33,906 bases of DNA from the NCBI GenBank assembly GCA_030770535.1, contig JASVEC010000189.1, positions 1 through 33,906 on the forward strand, given 5' to 3'. The notes beneath the pieces are model-generated. The model saw nothing but the letters and a program-made list of their open reading frames with translations, had not been told where the DNA came from and did no database searches. Of the stretch, positions 1 to 11,071 are shown in pieces. Every line of letters starts with the position of its first letter. Within the stretch, counting starts at the first letter, position 1. The stretch comes from Batkoa obscura (lineage: Eukaryota; Entomophthoromycota; Entomophthoromycetes; Entomophthorales; Batkoaceae). Both the position numbers and the translations under genes were made by a program.

Positions 1-1059
1 TTAATACGGAACCTTTGGCTTTGGAGTAGAGCCAAAATAGTGCAATAAAATAGTAGTATAAAAGTGTAATTCATTTCTTAAAGTAGTTGATATTGCTAAT
101 TGTTTCTTCAAAAACAAAACTACGAATGTTGAAATTTTAATATTTGGCTAAATATAATTTTTGGTTTATCACTTGATGATCCTATTTAGATAAAGTTTAT
201 AAACTAACACTAATAAGAGAATAAAAATAAATCACAATAAGTTAAAGAATTCAATTATTTATTTTATTGGTATATATTATATGTATAAAAAACAAAATGA
301 GTTATTATTAGACACAAATAAAATTTATATTAAACCTTCTTGATCAAAAAGAACCTAAAGCTTAAAAACGTTTATGAATTTTTTTAAATTAAGTTTTATA
401 AAAGTAAACAAAGCATATTCCTAGTTATAATAAACTAAGTCAGTATGAATTTTTTACAATACTATTAGTTATTCATTAATTTAGCATTAAGTTTAAGATT
501 GAGATTTATTAAACCCATGCATTATGTCAATTTGGTACATAACCACTTTCTGCCCATTAAAACTCATTTTCATTTAATTAAAGATAATGAATTTGAAATC
601 TTTATTTGAATAAGCTGATAAGTTCATATTTATTGGCTAAAAATGTAATAAATAAATTTATAAGTGTTGCATCCTTTTATGGTAGGAATACTTTTAAGAA
701 ATAGTTTGCATTCATAGTATAACTATTATTAATATCTATAAATATAAACAGCTTTACTAATACGCGTTTTTATATAAAGTTGGTATGGTAGTATTATTAA
801 TACATTTCTTATATTGAATCCAATACTATAATGAATTAAATAAACACTACTATTTATAAATAATAATGGTAGATTTGATAATAATTAAATTATTAACAAA
901 TTTCAACACTATCATTAACTCAATACTTTTGATGACTTGTTTAGATTACTAATAGTAAAATTTCAATTGCAATTTATTTAGAATGCATGATCAAAAGAGC
1001 TAATTTTATTCTTAAAAAAATCAAAATAGTTAAGTCCAATAAAAATCAAACTTTAAAAG
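1..1059. other. AT-rich non-coding stretch
   Basis: No open frame with recognisable protein content was found on either strand. The sequence is A/T runs with short stop-dense frames. Its right end is the upstream region of the first hydrolase gene. Confidence 0.6.
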
Positions 1060-1067
1060 TATAAAAG
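1060..1067 (+). promoter_or_regulatory. TATA box of first dienelactone hydrolase gene
   Basis: TATAAAAG lies 45 bases before the ATG at 1112. The equivalent place in the inverted copy of this gene is where a MITE ends (6509). The TATA assignment rests on sequence and spacing only. Confidence 0.5.
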
Positions 1068-1111
1068 CTATCAATGTACAAACGTTAACTTAAAAAAACT
1101 GTTATAAAAAA

Positions 1112-1957
1112 ATGTCAACCATATCTAAAGAATGTTGCTCCACTCCAGCTGTTATAGTCAACCCAGGAGATTATCAGATTCAGGGTTCCTTTTCTAAAGT
1201 AGATGATTTAGATTATTATACTATTGGAAATAGTGATAAAAAGGTTATATTGCTTTATGATATCCTAGGTTATCATACCAACAACTTTCAGTTCTCTGAT
1301 ATTTTATGTAAATTAACTGGATATCAAATCATTGTCCCAGATTTCTTTCGTGGAAAGCCATGGCCTGGAAGTGATTTACCACCTAAAGAGTAAGTTTTAT
1401 TTATCCCAATTAATTCAACCTTATTTTATGTATTGTAGTATTCAAAAACTTATTAACTGGGCAGGAGTAGAGAATGGCTATGAGAATAGAGTATCAAAAG
1501 ACTTAACTTTATTAATCAATCACTTTAACAAATCTACTCCTAATAATCAATATGCTTTGATCGGATTCTGTTGGGGTGGATTAATGCTATTTGATGCATT
1601 GAATAGTAATCAATTTGTAGCTGGTATTGCTACTCATCCTTCTATGTTAACAGAACAAAACTTCAAAAATTTAAAGTATCCTATTTTATTAGCTCCTACT
1701 AAACAAGAAAAAGATATTGTAAGCTATTTTAATAGTCAAGTTTATTTTGTTTCTAATCTTCACTCTATTAGATTCCATTTTTTGACTTAATTCCATCAGA
1801 TGTAAAATCTAAAAGTGAACTTCATGATTTCACTGATCAAGTCCATGGGTTTGCAGCAGCAAGAGGTGACTTCCAAAATAGCGAAAACTTTAAAAGAGTT
1901 AATGATCTCCTTACTGCTAGTCAACATTTTTTAACAAAATATTTTAAACATTATTAA
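1112..1957 (+). CDS. Dienelactone hydrolase family protein, copy 1
   Basis: Predicted cytosolic alpha/beta hydrolase of the dienelactone hydrolase family, 247 residues, a normal length. I read three exons: 1112-1389, 1439-1718 and 1772-1957. The introns are 49 bp (GTAAGT...TAG) and 53 bp (GTAAGC...TAG, with a CTAAT-like branch site), and the frame is kept across both. The nucleophile elbow GFCWGG puts the catalytic Cys at about residue 137. HGF at about 211 supplies the likely catalytic His. The acid is probably Asp185, just before the second intron, but the third paralogue has Glu there, so this is uncertain. VPDFFRGKPW at 75-84 is typical of the fungal branch. The physiological substrate cannot be told from sequence. 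The start is supported by the TATA box 45 bases upstream and by the short N-terminus shared with the paralogue at 22690. Confidence 0.9.
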
Positions 1958-2177
1958 TTTTAATATTTAATTTAAAATGAATTTATTTTAATTTTATTTC
2001 CCCCCTCTTTTTATTAAATTAAAAACAATATAAAACCAAACAAATATAAAAAATTCACTATTAAGTCCATGTTTCTTTTACCGTCAATGTAAAAAAAGTT
2101 TCAACATTTAACTTAATAAATCTCTTTAGTTTTTTATCAAAAAAACTCAACCAACCAACTATCCTTTTCCAATTTAT
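1958..2177. other. Convergent intergenic spacer
   Basis: This is a 220-bp A/T-rich gap between the 3' ends of the hydrolase gene and the kinase gene on the opposite strand. The inverted-repeat identity of the hydrolase copies stops at about 1980, inside this spacer. Confidence 0.6.
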
Positions 2178-4901
2178 TTAATCTTTAATTTGACCCATAA
2201 CAAATGGATGACTTAATAATTCAATAGCTGTAGGTCGTTGTTCATGGTCACTAATATAAAACAATATTTATTTATTGTTAAAAAATAATCAATTAGAATT
2301 ATTATTAAACTTACATAATAAATGTTTTTTGTAAAAAAGATTTGACTAAATTAGATGAATGTTCTGGTATATCTGGTGCAACATCACAACCAATCTAAAT
2401 TATATAAAAGAAACATTAATAAGATACAATAGCCTAACCTTATCCTTCCATAATCTCCCCTTTAAATGAACAGATAATAATTATCTTACCTTAAATATAG
2501 CTTGCATTTGATTAAAATGAGGATAAGGATGTTTACCAGTTAACATTTCAATAACTAAACATCCTAAAGCCCTATTTATATTAATAGTTAGGATTGTTAA
2601 TTAATTGTTGTATATTGTATATTAGTATTACCATATATCTGCCTTAATAGTATAATGGGTTTGTTTAATAACTTCGGGCGCCATCCTAAATAAAATTTTA
2701 AGTACCATATCAAAAAATTCTTTTATTCAAATCGTTTTACCAATAAATTGATCCTAAAGTAAAAAAACTTGATTAGTGTTTCATTTTTAATAAAACTTGA
2801 TAATCCCACTTACCCTGTAAACTTGTCCTTTGATTAGTTAATGAAGATAATACTTCTTCTTGCAATTTCTTGCTCACTCCAAAATCAGTAATTTTAACGA
2901 TACCTTTATTATCCACTAATATATTTCCTCCCTTAATATCTCGATGTACGATATTTTGAGAATGTAAAAAACTTAAGCCAACTAATATTTGTTTCACATA
3001 AACTTGAATTAAGGTTTCTTTAAATGGACCATAATCATTTAATTGACCACTTACTGAACCCCAGGAACGTATTCGAGGAGAATATTCAAGTGCTTATCTT
3101 TTACTTCAGAGCCTAAGATGGTGGATTAATCTTTGTTAGGTATTATTATGCTATTATAACAAAAATTTTACCCAAATATCTAACAATATTAGGATGATTA
3201 AACCCTTTTAATAATTCAATTTCCCTTTGTAAAGCATCTAACCTTTGCTGTTATATAGAATAGTAGAGATTAATTATCTTATTAGATATTCATTAATAAT
3301 AATAAATTACTTGTGATAATTTAACAGAGGAACTAGTATTATAAATATCAGGTAATAACACTTGTTTCACTGCCATTAATTCTCCATTAATTGGATTTAA
3401 TCCTAAGTAAACATCTCCAAAAGAGCCTGAACCAATACATGGTCCTTTAACCCAATCACATTTAAATTCCTTGTTTTCAATACCCTCATTCGCTTCACCT
3501 ATCCCGCTGACTGTTACTTCATTCAATGTTTCTAATTTGGTTCTTCGGGAATATATCATTGATGCATTGTTATTATTATTTATCATACTATTACTAATAT
3601 TATTAATATTGTTTTTAACTGGTCTGGGTCTTGAATTTTGTAAATTATATAAAGCCTCAGTTACACCTTCTGTTTTATGATCCGGAAAAAATTGCATTAA
3701 ATTAGAACTGATTAATTCGCTTGGTGGACGGGTACCAAATATTTTAGTTAATTTATTTTGTTTTGTTACTGCTTTTGAACTAGTTGGTGAATTTTGAATT
3801 TCTTTTCTATTATTGTTATTGGGTGTAAGATTATTTGAGGAAATATGATGTTTATTTAAATGTCTTTTTCTTAATATTAATTTTTCTCTCAAACTTCTGG
3901 AATTGTCTTGACATATCTCGTATAATTCTTGGGAATTTAAACATCTTGCTATAAAAATTGAAATTATCTCATTATAAGTTTGTTAAATATTTTAAATATC
4001 AAATTTACTTGCTTCTCCAGAAACTAAAAATATAGCATATTTTTCCGTGCCTTCTTCCACACCAAAAGATTTTAATATATCTTGCCATATTTTTTCTCGA
4101 TCTTTAACATCCCTTAATATTACTGTTTTTGTTTTTCCGTCCGAACCAAAGATACGTAAACTGGGCTAAGATATATAATAAAAATTGAAATTTTAGCTAA
4201 AATAAAACATAAACAATCTCAAGGTTACCTGAATCTCCGGAGAAATGGGTGGTGAGGGGTCGGAATAAATAGAATATAATGAATTCAAAGAATTTGTATT
4301 TTCTTTATCATTATTAATATTACTCCTAGATCTTCTTAGTAATGCATTAAATGTACCAATAGGCGATAGTTTAGGTTGAGTTTTATTATTGGTTTGATAT
4401 AATGGAGCTGAATAAATTTGCTTATAATTGGCCATATCTTTTAATTTAATTAAATACTCTCTCTTTAATAAGTTAATAGCGGATAATATTCGAACTCTTG
4501 AGCCTACTTTTATAATACCCATCATTTTTAAGTATTCATTATTGATTTCTAATAACACTTCTCCATTGATATCGTTTTCTATAAACAAATTATAAAAAAT
4601 AAAACTTAATTTGAATTGTTTTAGTTTATAAAAAATACAAATTCTTACTTATAAAATAGTTTTCAAATTCATTTAACTCTTTATCATTCAGCCATTGCAA
4701 TACTTGTCTTTCACTCCAATCTAAAGCTGGATGTTTCCTTAATAGGTTCTCTTCTTTTTCTAATTGAGGTAAATTGAAATTCGATATGGTTGATAAATTT
4801 AAACTTGCTGGGCCATGATTTTGCTTATAACTTTGTAATTGACTATTACTAGGTTGACGATTATTATTCTCTTTAACTTTAAAGCCATTGAAGCCTTTCA
4901 T
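2178..4901 (-). CDS. MAP kinase kinase kinase, Ste11/Byr2 type (one-base frame break)
   Basis: Predicted cytoplasmic serine/threonine kinase that would phosphorylate a Ste7-type MAPKK in the mating/filamentation or stress MAPK cascade. Eleven exons on the minus strand: 4649-4901, 4229-4578, 4009-4165, 3311-3948, 3172-3247, 2814-3112, 2741-2753, 2632-2685, 2490-2571, 2315-2394, 2178-2250. Together they give about 691 residues. Domains: SAM (about 60-125), Ste11-type Ras-binding domain (about 202-278), an Asn-rich linker, then the kinase from about 420. Kinase motifs seen are GSGSFG (426-431), VAIK-type Lys448, HRDIKGGN (548-555), DFG (568-570) and APE. Exon 7 is only 13 nt. Exon 6 is one base short: four C at 3059-3062 where the family motif EYVPGGSVSG needs five. 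Every other splice phase fits. This could be a sequencing error in a homopolymer or a real inactivating change. Confidence 0.85.
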
Positions 4902-5579
4902 TGTAGATATTTTTGATATTAGTTTATGTTAAAGAAACGATTAATAAAATTAGTAAAAATGGTGTGTTTTCTTAGCTGATGAATTAATCTTGAGAAATAA
5001 AGTGGCTAAATTCTAAAGTTAATTTCTATTGGTAAAAAATCAAACTTAGAGAAGCTCCTTAATCTTACTGGTATATTTTAAAAAAAATTAAAATTGATTG
5101 TTCTTTTATTCTTAGTTAACTAATTGATTGAGTTCTATTAAAATTCTAACTAATTGATTAAACTATACCTAATATATTAAATTAAAGAATAAAATATATA
5201 TTAAATTCAACAATAGTCTTCTTCTAATATATTAATATTCATATGAATCTTCTTTATTGTTGATATTGATTGGTGTAAATGGCATTTATCTTAAAAAAAT
5301 TAATTATAATTTAGTAGCAACTAATTTTTTTTAGTAAAATTAAATTGAATTTTTCCTATCAAATAGATATAGTGGATGCCAGAGATTGATTCGATACTCT
5401 AAATTTAACTTTTTAATAAATTAATTTGACGTTTTTGTATAACGTTAAAAATGTATTAAATACTAAAAATAGTTTAAATACTAAATTAAGTTTATATAAA
5501 TAAACCACCTTTTCATTCTAAAATTTTATCAATATATATGAAAATCATCACAGGAACTAATTTGATATTAAGTTATGTC
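4902..5579. other. Intergenic region upstream of the MAPKKK gene
   Basis: A/T-rich non-coding DNA between the MAPKKK start and the 3' end of the second hydrolase copy. It should carry the MAPKKK promoter, but I see no clear TATA box or operator. Confidence 0.5.
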
Positions 5580-6436
5580 TCATTTTAAATTAAATATTAA
5601 AATTAATAATGTTTAAAATATTTTGTTAAAAAATGTTGACTAGCAGTAAGGAGATCATTAACTCTTTTAAAGTTTTCGCTATTTTGGAAGTCACCTCTTG
5701 CTGCTGCAAACCCATGGACTTGATCAGTGAAATCATGAAGTTCACTTTTAGATTTTACATCTGATGGAATTAAGTCAAAAAATGGAATCTAATAGAGTGA
5801 AGATTAGAAACAAAATAAACTTGACTATTAAAATAGCTTACAATATCTTTTTCTTGTTTAGTAGGAGCTAATAAAATAGGATACTTTAAATTTTTGAAGT
5901 TTTGTTCTGTTAACATAGAAGGATGAGTAGCAATACCAGCTACAAATTGATTACTATTCAATGCATCAAATAGCATTAATCCACCCCAACAGAATCCGAT
6001 CAAAGCATATTGATTATTAGGAGTAGATTTGTTAAAGTGATTGATTAATAAAGTTAAGTCTTTTGATACTCTATTCTCATAGCCATTCTCTACAGTTGCC
6101 CAATCAATCATTTCTTGCATACTAAAATCAATGTTAGTATAAACATATTAGATAAATCAATAAGTAATAATATAATTACTATGTAACTGGCAATTCGTGT
6201 GGAGGCCATGGCTTTCCATGAAAGAAATCTGGGACAATGATTTGATATCCAGTTAATTTACATAAAATATCAGAGAACTGAAAGTTGTTGGTATGATAAC
6301 CTAGGATATCATAAAGCAATATAACCTTTTTATCACTATTTCCAATAGTATAATAATCTAAATCATCTACTTTAGAAAAGGAACCCTGAATCTGATAATC
6401 TCCTGGGTTGACTATAACAGCTGGAGTGGAGCAACA
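5580..6436 (-). repeat. Inverted duplicate of 1133-1980 (hydrolase gene)
   Basis: Read on the minus strand, this stretch matches 1133-1980 essentially base for base, including the second intron and about 20 bases past the stop. The exception is a divergent block at 6094-6202, plus one substitution just beyond it. That block covers the end of exon 1, the whole first intron and the start of exon 2. The mosaic pattern suggests gene conversion between two older paralogues rather than a single fresh duplication. The pair forms an inverted repeat around the MAPKKK gene. Confidence 0.9.
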
Positions 6437-6457
6437 CTCTTTGGTAATTGTTGGCCT
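5603..6457 (-). pseudogene. Dienelactone hydrolase copy 2, start codon lost
   Basis: Minus-strand paralogue of the gene at 1112, with the same three-exon plan: 6180-6457, 5842-6121 and 5603-5788. Exon lengths equal those of copy 1 exactly (278, 280 and 186 nt). The first intron is 58 bp of unrelated sequence. All catalytic motifs (GFCWGG, VHGF) are present. At the position of the copy 1 ATG this copy has AGG (6455-6457), and a stop lies in frame four codons upstream. The next in-frame ATG is in exon 2, after the conserved N-terminal third. A MITE ends 52 bases upstream, where copy 1 has its TATA box. It is probably a recent pseudogene kept similar by gene conversion. An unseen upstream exon could still rescue it. 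Confidence 0.75.
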
Positions 6458-6508
6458 TGTTTTTTATGTTCGTCTTTTTTGAAATCTATGTTTTGATGAT
6501 AGGTGTTT

Positions 6509-6615
6509 ATATGAGGATGTATTTTTATATTTAAGAATTTTACCAACAATTTTCTCACTCAAACAGCGCTCAAAAGACAGAAAAAGTAATGAAGCCAAAA
6601 AAAACATCCCCATAT
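6509..6615 (-). mobile_element. MITE 1 (ATATGGGG family)
   Basis: A 107-bp element with ends of the ATATGGGGATGT type (here ATATGAGGATGT and ACATCCCCATAT) and an inner AGCGCT palindrome. It lies just upstream of hydrolase copy 2, at the expected TATA-box position. Confidence 0.85.
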
Positions 6616-7377
6616 ACTGTTTTTTTATTGGACTTGTATTTTAAATGACACATACAAAAGACAAAAATTAAAGCTAAGTCTTGAAAATTTAAGTAGAGGC
6701 GTGTATATTGTAAATCAATTACACTATCCGCAAGGATTGTTCCGACCGAAACTAATTTTTTTATATTCCACTATAACCTTCTAAATGATAGATAATAACA
6801 CTAAAACTTTTGTTTGTTAAAGTTCGAAATGATATGCTAAAAATTTCGTATTTACTATGAAAATTGTTAACTATTATTCAAGATTAGGTTGATAACTCAA
6901 ATGAGTTTTTTGTTTTGAAGCCCTTGGCTTTGAAGTCAGAAAACAATCTGGAAATCATTGCAAAAACTACAATCAGTAACACATTTAATAGCCAATAACT
7001 TGTATTTTTATATTGCTAACTTTCAATTTTTATAGTAAGATATTTACATATTTTGTTCTTATTTTATACTTAGTTAATTTAGTCAACTTAATTTGGTATA
7101 AAAAAAATCAATGAGTTAACGATTAAAACATATTTTACTATTTTAACCTTATAGCTACAATCCAACATCATTAATCCTTTGATTGTTTTATTATGATACT
7201 ACAGATATTATAAACCCAATTTCTTTCTAAAAACGTTTTTAAGATATCTCAAGTGTTATTAAATAAAAAAATAAAGCTCTGTTAGATAAATCATGCATTA
7301 TGCCTTTAGCATTTTAGCTTTTATATTTATCATTAGACATCTTTTCAATATCCAATAAAACGAGATTTATAAATAGT
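6616..7377. other. Non-coding spacer between MITEs
   Basis: A/T-rich sequence with no recognisable gene or repeat. Confidence 0.5.
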
Positions 7378-7483
7378 ATATGGGGCTGTTTTTTTTAGTT
7401 TCATTATTTTTCCATTTTTTAAGCGCTATTTATGTGGAAAAATTGTCAGTAAAATTCTTAAATACAAAAATACATCCCCATAT
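7378..7483 (+). mobile_element. MITE 2 (ATATGGGG family)
   Basis: A 106-bp element with ends ATATGGGGCTGT and ACATCCCCATAT. It is almost identical to the copy at 16629-16734, so it moved recently. TTTTCCA and TGGAAAA on either side of AGCGCT can form a hairpin. Confidence 0.92.
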
Positions 7484-8347
7484 GCTTTTTAATTTTTAGT
7501 AAACATAAATAACATATAAGATGAAATATAATATTTCAAAGAATAAAAAAACTCTAAGGAACGTCCATAAGAAAATAGGTTTTGGTAACACATAGAGGAA
7601 ATTTAATGGAGTTGATACAACCTACTTTTTTAGAGGACCTGTTGGTAATAACAAAGGCATGCTTATATACTCTTTTAATATAATTAACCGTTCTAAGAAA
7701 AGAACTGGAATAGGCGGAGGAGCTTGAATTGTTTAAAATTTGAGTAAAATTTCTATGTAGGGTTCATATTAACAATTTTTTTTAATATTCTGACTCTTTA
7801 ACTATTATTCTTGCTACTAATATTATAGTATTTGAACGGATCTGATTTGTTTTTAATGAATATAGTCATCTGATTCCTATCGTAAATTTTTCAAAACAGC
7901 AATGAATAATTAATATATGATTTTAGCTAATTTATGGTATTTATCATTGACCACCTGATTGTTTTTTAAATCAATTCTCTTTATGCTTATAGAACTATTA
8001 GCCCTTTTTTCCTTTATAACTTTTATTAAAATTTATTATGTTTAATATAATATGTTACAGAAAAATTGGACTTTATTAAATAAAACACCTGTTTAATCAC
8101 ATTCCTAGAATTATACTTTTCGTTGTTTATAATAGCCAAAATTAATGTTAAAAGGTATAAAGCAAGGATATATGACAGATGTTTTTAGTTACTGATTAAA
8201 TGACTAATGAATTGGACTTAGCATATAAACATAAATTAGAAGGGTTTAATTAGGCAAATTAAGTTTTAAGTTTAAATTGAAAATCGACTTAATCATATAA
8301 AAAGAACTAATATAGAATATTACAAAGTTTGCTTCTTTGCCTTTAAA
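7484..8347. other. Non-coding spacer
   Basis: Stop-dense A/T-rich sequence between MITE 2 and the first glutathione S-transferase relic. No gene seen. Confidence 0.5.
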
Positions 8348-8960
8348 ATGGTAGAATCCCATAATTTTTATAGTTCAAAAGGACTGTGAATGTCTTACCC
8401 CATTCAACTTTTTTAGAATAAATTAGAATCGGATCCCACCCAGGTTATAAATTTCAGTAAAAAATCCATAGCTTTAAAGTCTTCGGAGATCGCCGCGATC
8501 TTCTTGAAGAAAACTATTCAGAAAACACGTTGTTTCCAAATGGTCACACTCTTGAGGATTCTTTACTTAAAAAAGAAAACTGCTTGGATACCTTAATTTA
8601 TTTAGTCATACATAAGCGTTATGACCCATTATATCTCAAAGATCAAAATCGTTTCTATGAACAGAAAGAAGTAAACTTCATAAAAGTTTTATAAAAGCCT
8701 GGTATTAAAAAAAATTTCAATGTAAGATTGAAGTGCTCTCCTCAGTGTTTTATAAAATTTTAGCTAGTAATAAGCTTATTGAAGGTGATAAACTAAATTA
8801 TTTGAATTATATTCTTTATGAATATTTGAGATTTGTCCGACTTATTTCGGTTTCTACCTTTAGTGATGTTGTAACCAACCATGGAGATGCTGTTTTGGAA
8901 ATTTATTTTTGTTCGACTGATTACCTTTATGACTGCTTTGCCATGCCTTTTCTACTTTAG
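8348..8960 (+). pseudogene. Glutathione S-transferase relic A
   Basis: Decayed copy of the GST family better preserved at 10291. The N-terminal part is scrambled (a QKDC stretch, then PF). A readable piece from about 8479 gives SFKV, then LLEENY and LFPNG, matching the SFKVAEYLEEKFP and LFPNG of the other copy. A separate open frame from 8733 carries LIEGDKLNYLNYI and VSTFSDVVTNH, which match FLEGDRLSYSDYI and LSTFSYIVTDH of the C-terminal helical domain. Several frame changes and stops separate the pieces, and no intron layout I tried joins them cleanly. A functional product is unlikely. Confidence 0.6.
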
Positions 8961-9052
8961 CTATACAAAACAGAGTCAATATTTTTATAAGAGATAAAGT
9001 TATTGCAACATTTAATAACCAGTAATTGATGTTTGCATTTAAGGTATTTCAA

Positions 9053-9162
9053 ATATAGGAGGATATATTTTTTATTTAAGAACTTTACCAACGATCTTTC
9101 CGCTTAGACACTCCTTAAAAAAATGGAAAGAATGATGAAATCAAAAAAACATTGCCCCATAT
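9053..9162 (-). mobile_element. MITE 3 (ATATGGGG family, degraded)
   Basis: About 110 bp. The right end (CATTGCCCCATAT) and inner sequence match the family, but the left end is worn and the AGCGCT centre is altered. Probably an older copy. Confidence 0.7.
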
Positions 9163-9420
9163 AAAGATCTAAATTTTAAATACTTACTATAATTTTAAAA
9201 TATTTATTCAAGCTAATTTAATACAAAAACATTGATCAGATGGTCAAAGATTATAAGTGTGTTCTATTGTTTTGTAGCTATAATTATAAATCGATTCTTT
9301 TTAGTTTTGATTATAAAAGTGTCGTTGATACTATTACTTCGATTACCCCACTTTATCATATAAGTTCCTTGATAAGTGTTATCAATAGAAGTAAGCTCAT
9401 GGTTTTTTACGGCACTAAAT

Positions 9421-9526
9421 ATATGGGGCTGTTTTTTTTGATTTCATTATTTTTCCGTTTTTTAAGCACTATTTGAGTGGAAAATTTGTTAGTAAAATTC
9501 TTAAACACAAAAATACATCCTCATAT
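9421..9526 (+). mobile_element. MITE 4 (ATATGGGG family)
   Basis: A 106-bp element with ends ATATGGGGCTGT and ACATCCTCATAT and a slightly altered centre (AAGCACT). An apparent 78-residue open frame over this site is a shadow of the repeat and its flank. Confidence 0.9.
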
Positions 9527-10290
9527 GTTAAACTATTATTTATCTCTTTAATGAAATCATTATAATTGATTATCTTTAATGCCTATAGCTATCATCCTTA
9601 TGAGTAAATTACAGGTTTTAAAAATGATTTCTTTATGAATTTTTATCTACAATTTAGCTCTTCTTACTAGCACTTATAAGTTAAGTTGTTACTTTATAAA
9701 TTATACTAATATTATAGGATAACTTATAAAATTACCAATAATTTATTGAGTTTGGAACCCATATACTGTTATATAAGAGATTAGATTAACAAAGTTTCTA
9801 CTGTTCCACCCAAGAACAGTATGAATCATTATCTTTCCTGCCAATTTTTACAAAATATCTCTTTTTATAGTCAAAAGAACCGATCAAAAAAAGCAATCGA
9901 GAAGCTTGAAAAGCTTAAAATAATAGCTTGTATATAATAAAAATTTAGGTTAGAGCTAACATTAGGGAGGTTATTATTAAGGTAGGGTTTTATTTTCAAT
10001 TATTCAAAATAGGTTAATAAGCTTATATTTACCTATTACCCATTTATTACCTATCTATTACCTAAAAACTAATTCTTCACTAAAACAAACAAAATTTTTC
10101 AAAACGATCCCTACTGTTTTCAACTAGTACCTTTTCTAATTGTACGCTTAGCAAAGGGCAAGGTTTATTACCATATACTGAGTAATTTTATTTAGCAAAC
10201 CATATGTTAAACAATAAATTTAGAATTTTATTTAATAGTGTATAAATAATATAACCAAATATTACAACTTTACTTTTTTATTTAATAAAA
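9527..10290. other. Spacer with a possible fourth GST fragment
   Basis: Mostly non-coding. At about 9770-9900 there is faint resemblance to the 5' parts of the GST relics (an ACAAAGTTT motif, then TATAGTCAAAAG), which may be the stub of another copy. The similarity is too weak to call a gene. Confidence 0.3.
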
Positions 10291-11071
10291 ATGTATAAGT
10301 TTGATGACTTTGTGAAAAAAAGAAGAGGGAGTCTATTCACTGCATTTACATGGAGAACGATATTAGTTATGAAGCATAAAGTAGTTATTTATACCCCGGA
10401 TGTAGTTTATTAATTTACTAATTTATTCTAGGGTATTGACCTTAATTTGGAACAATTTGTTCTTCTTGAAGATGCCAACCATAAGTTAAATCGGGAGTAT
10501 TTTATTCAAGTTATATATTTATATATTTAACTGCTAAAAAAGCAATTTAGAGTGGGATACTGTACAGGCAATATATTTTGATAGTAAATCTGTAATTTGC
10601 AAGTCTTTTAAGGTTGCAGAGTACCTTGAAGAAAAATTCCCTCAAAACCCATTATTTCCAAATGGTCGCGAGTATGCTAAAATGTTAGCACAAGACCATT
10701 TCTATTTCCATTTGGTTAATTTAGTCACAATAGACCTTTATAATTCATCGGACGTTAAATTTAAAGGCTATGATAGTACAAATACTAAAGAAAACACTCA
10801 AAATGAGATTGATAATAGAAAATATCTTCTCACCAAGACAGAAGAATCCTTCTCAAAGTTCCGTATGACATTGTCTAAAACGAGATTTTTAGAGGGTGAT
10901 AGGCTAAGTTACTCAGACTACATCGTCTTTAGTTACCTTAAATATGCCCAAATGGGCTCACTTTCTACCTTTAGCTACATAGTAACTGACCATCCGGATC
11001 CTATTTTAAAGAGCTGGTTTAACTATATTGACAATCTTAATGATGGATTTTCTGCCTCTTTTAAACCTTAG
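10291..11071 (+). pseudogene. Glutathione S-transferase gene C, probably broken
   Basis: Best preserved member of the local GST group, related to the fungal etherase-like GSTs. From the ATG at 10291, a GSL...FTWRT motif (residues 13-23) followed by LVMKHK is the start of the thioredoxin fold that binds glutathione. From about 10550, EWDTVQAIYFD and SFKVAEYLEEKFP complete that fold. The helical C-terminal domain, with FLEGDRLSYSDYIVFSYLKYA, is open to the stop at 11071. Between the two parts lie in-frame stops. Removing them would need introns of about 30 and 43 bp with weak donors (GTAGTT, GTTATA), shorter than any other intron here, so I favour a pseudogene. An expressed gene with unusual introns is not excluded. 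The open frame from 10682 would encode only the C-terminal domain. Confidence 0.6.

Noticed and set aside
2773-2997. Stand-alone 74-residue kinase fragment frame
   Set aside because: It is the second half of MAPKKK exon 6 running into the next intron, not a separate gene.
3471-3680. Hydrophobic 69-residue plus-strand frame
   Set aside because: Opposite-strand shadow of the Asn-rich linker of the MAPKKK; poly-Asn codons read backwards give Ile/Leu runs.
5770-6120. 116-residue frame identical to part of 1332-1790
   Set aside because: Not an independent gene: it is exon 2 plus intron read-through of hydrolase copy 2.
1-6945. Similar TTTGGCTTTG(G/A)AGT words near position 12 and at about 6925
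   Set aside because: Short similarity (about 14 bases) with unrelated flanks; not enough to call a repeat.
9240-9476. 78-residue plus-strand frame
   Set aside because: It runs into MITE 4 and has no family features.
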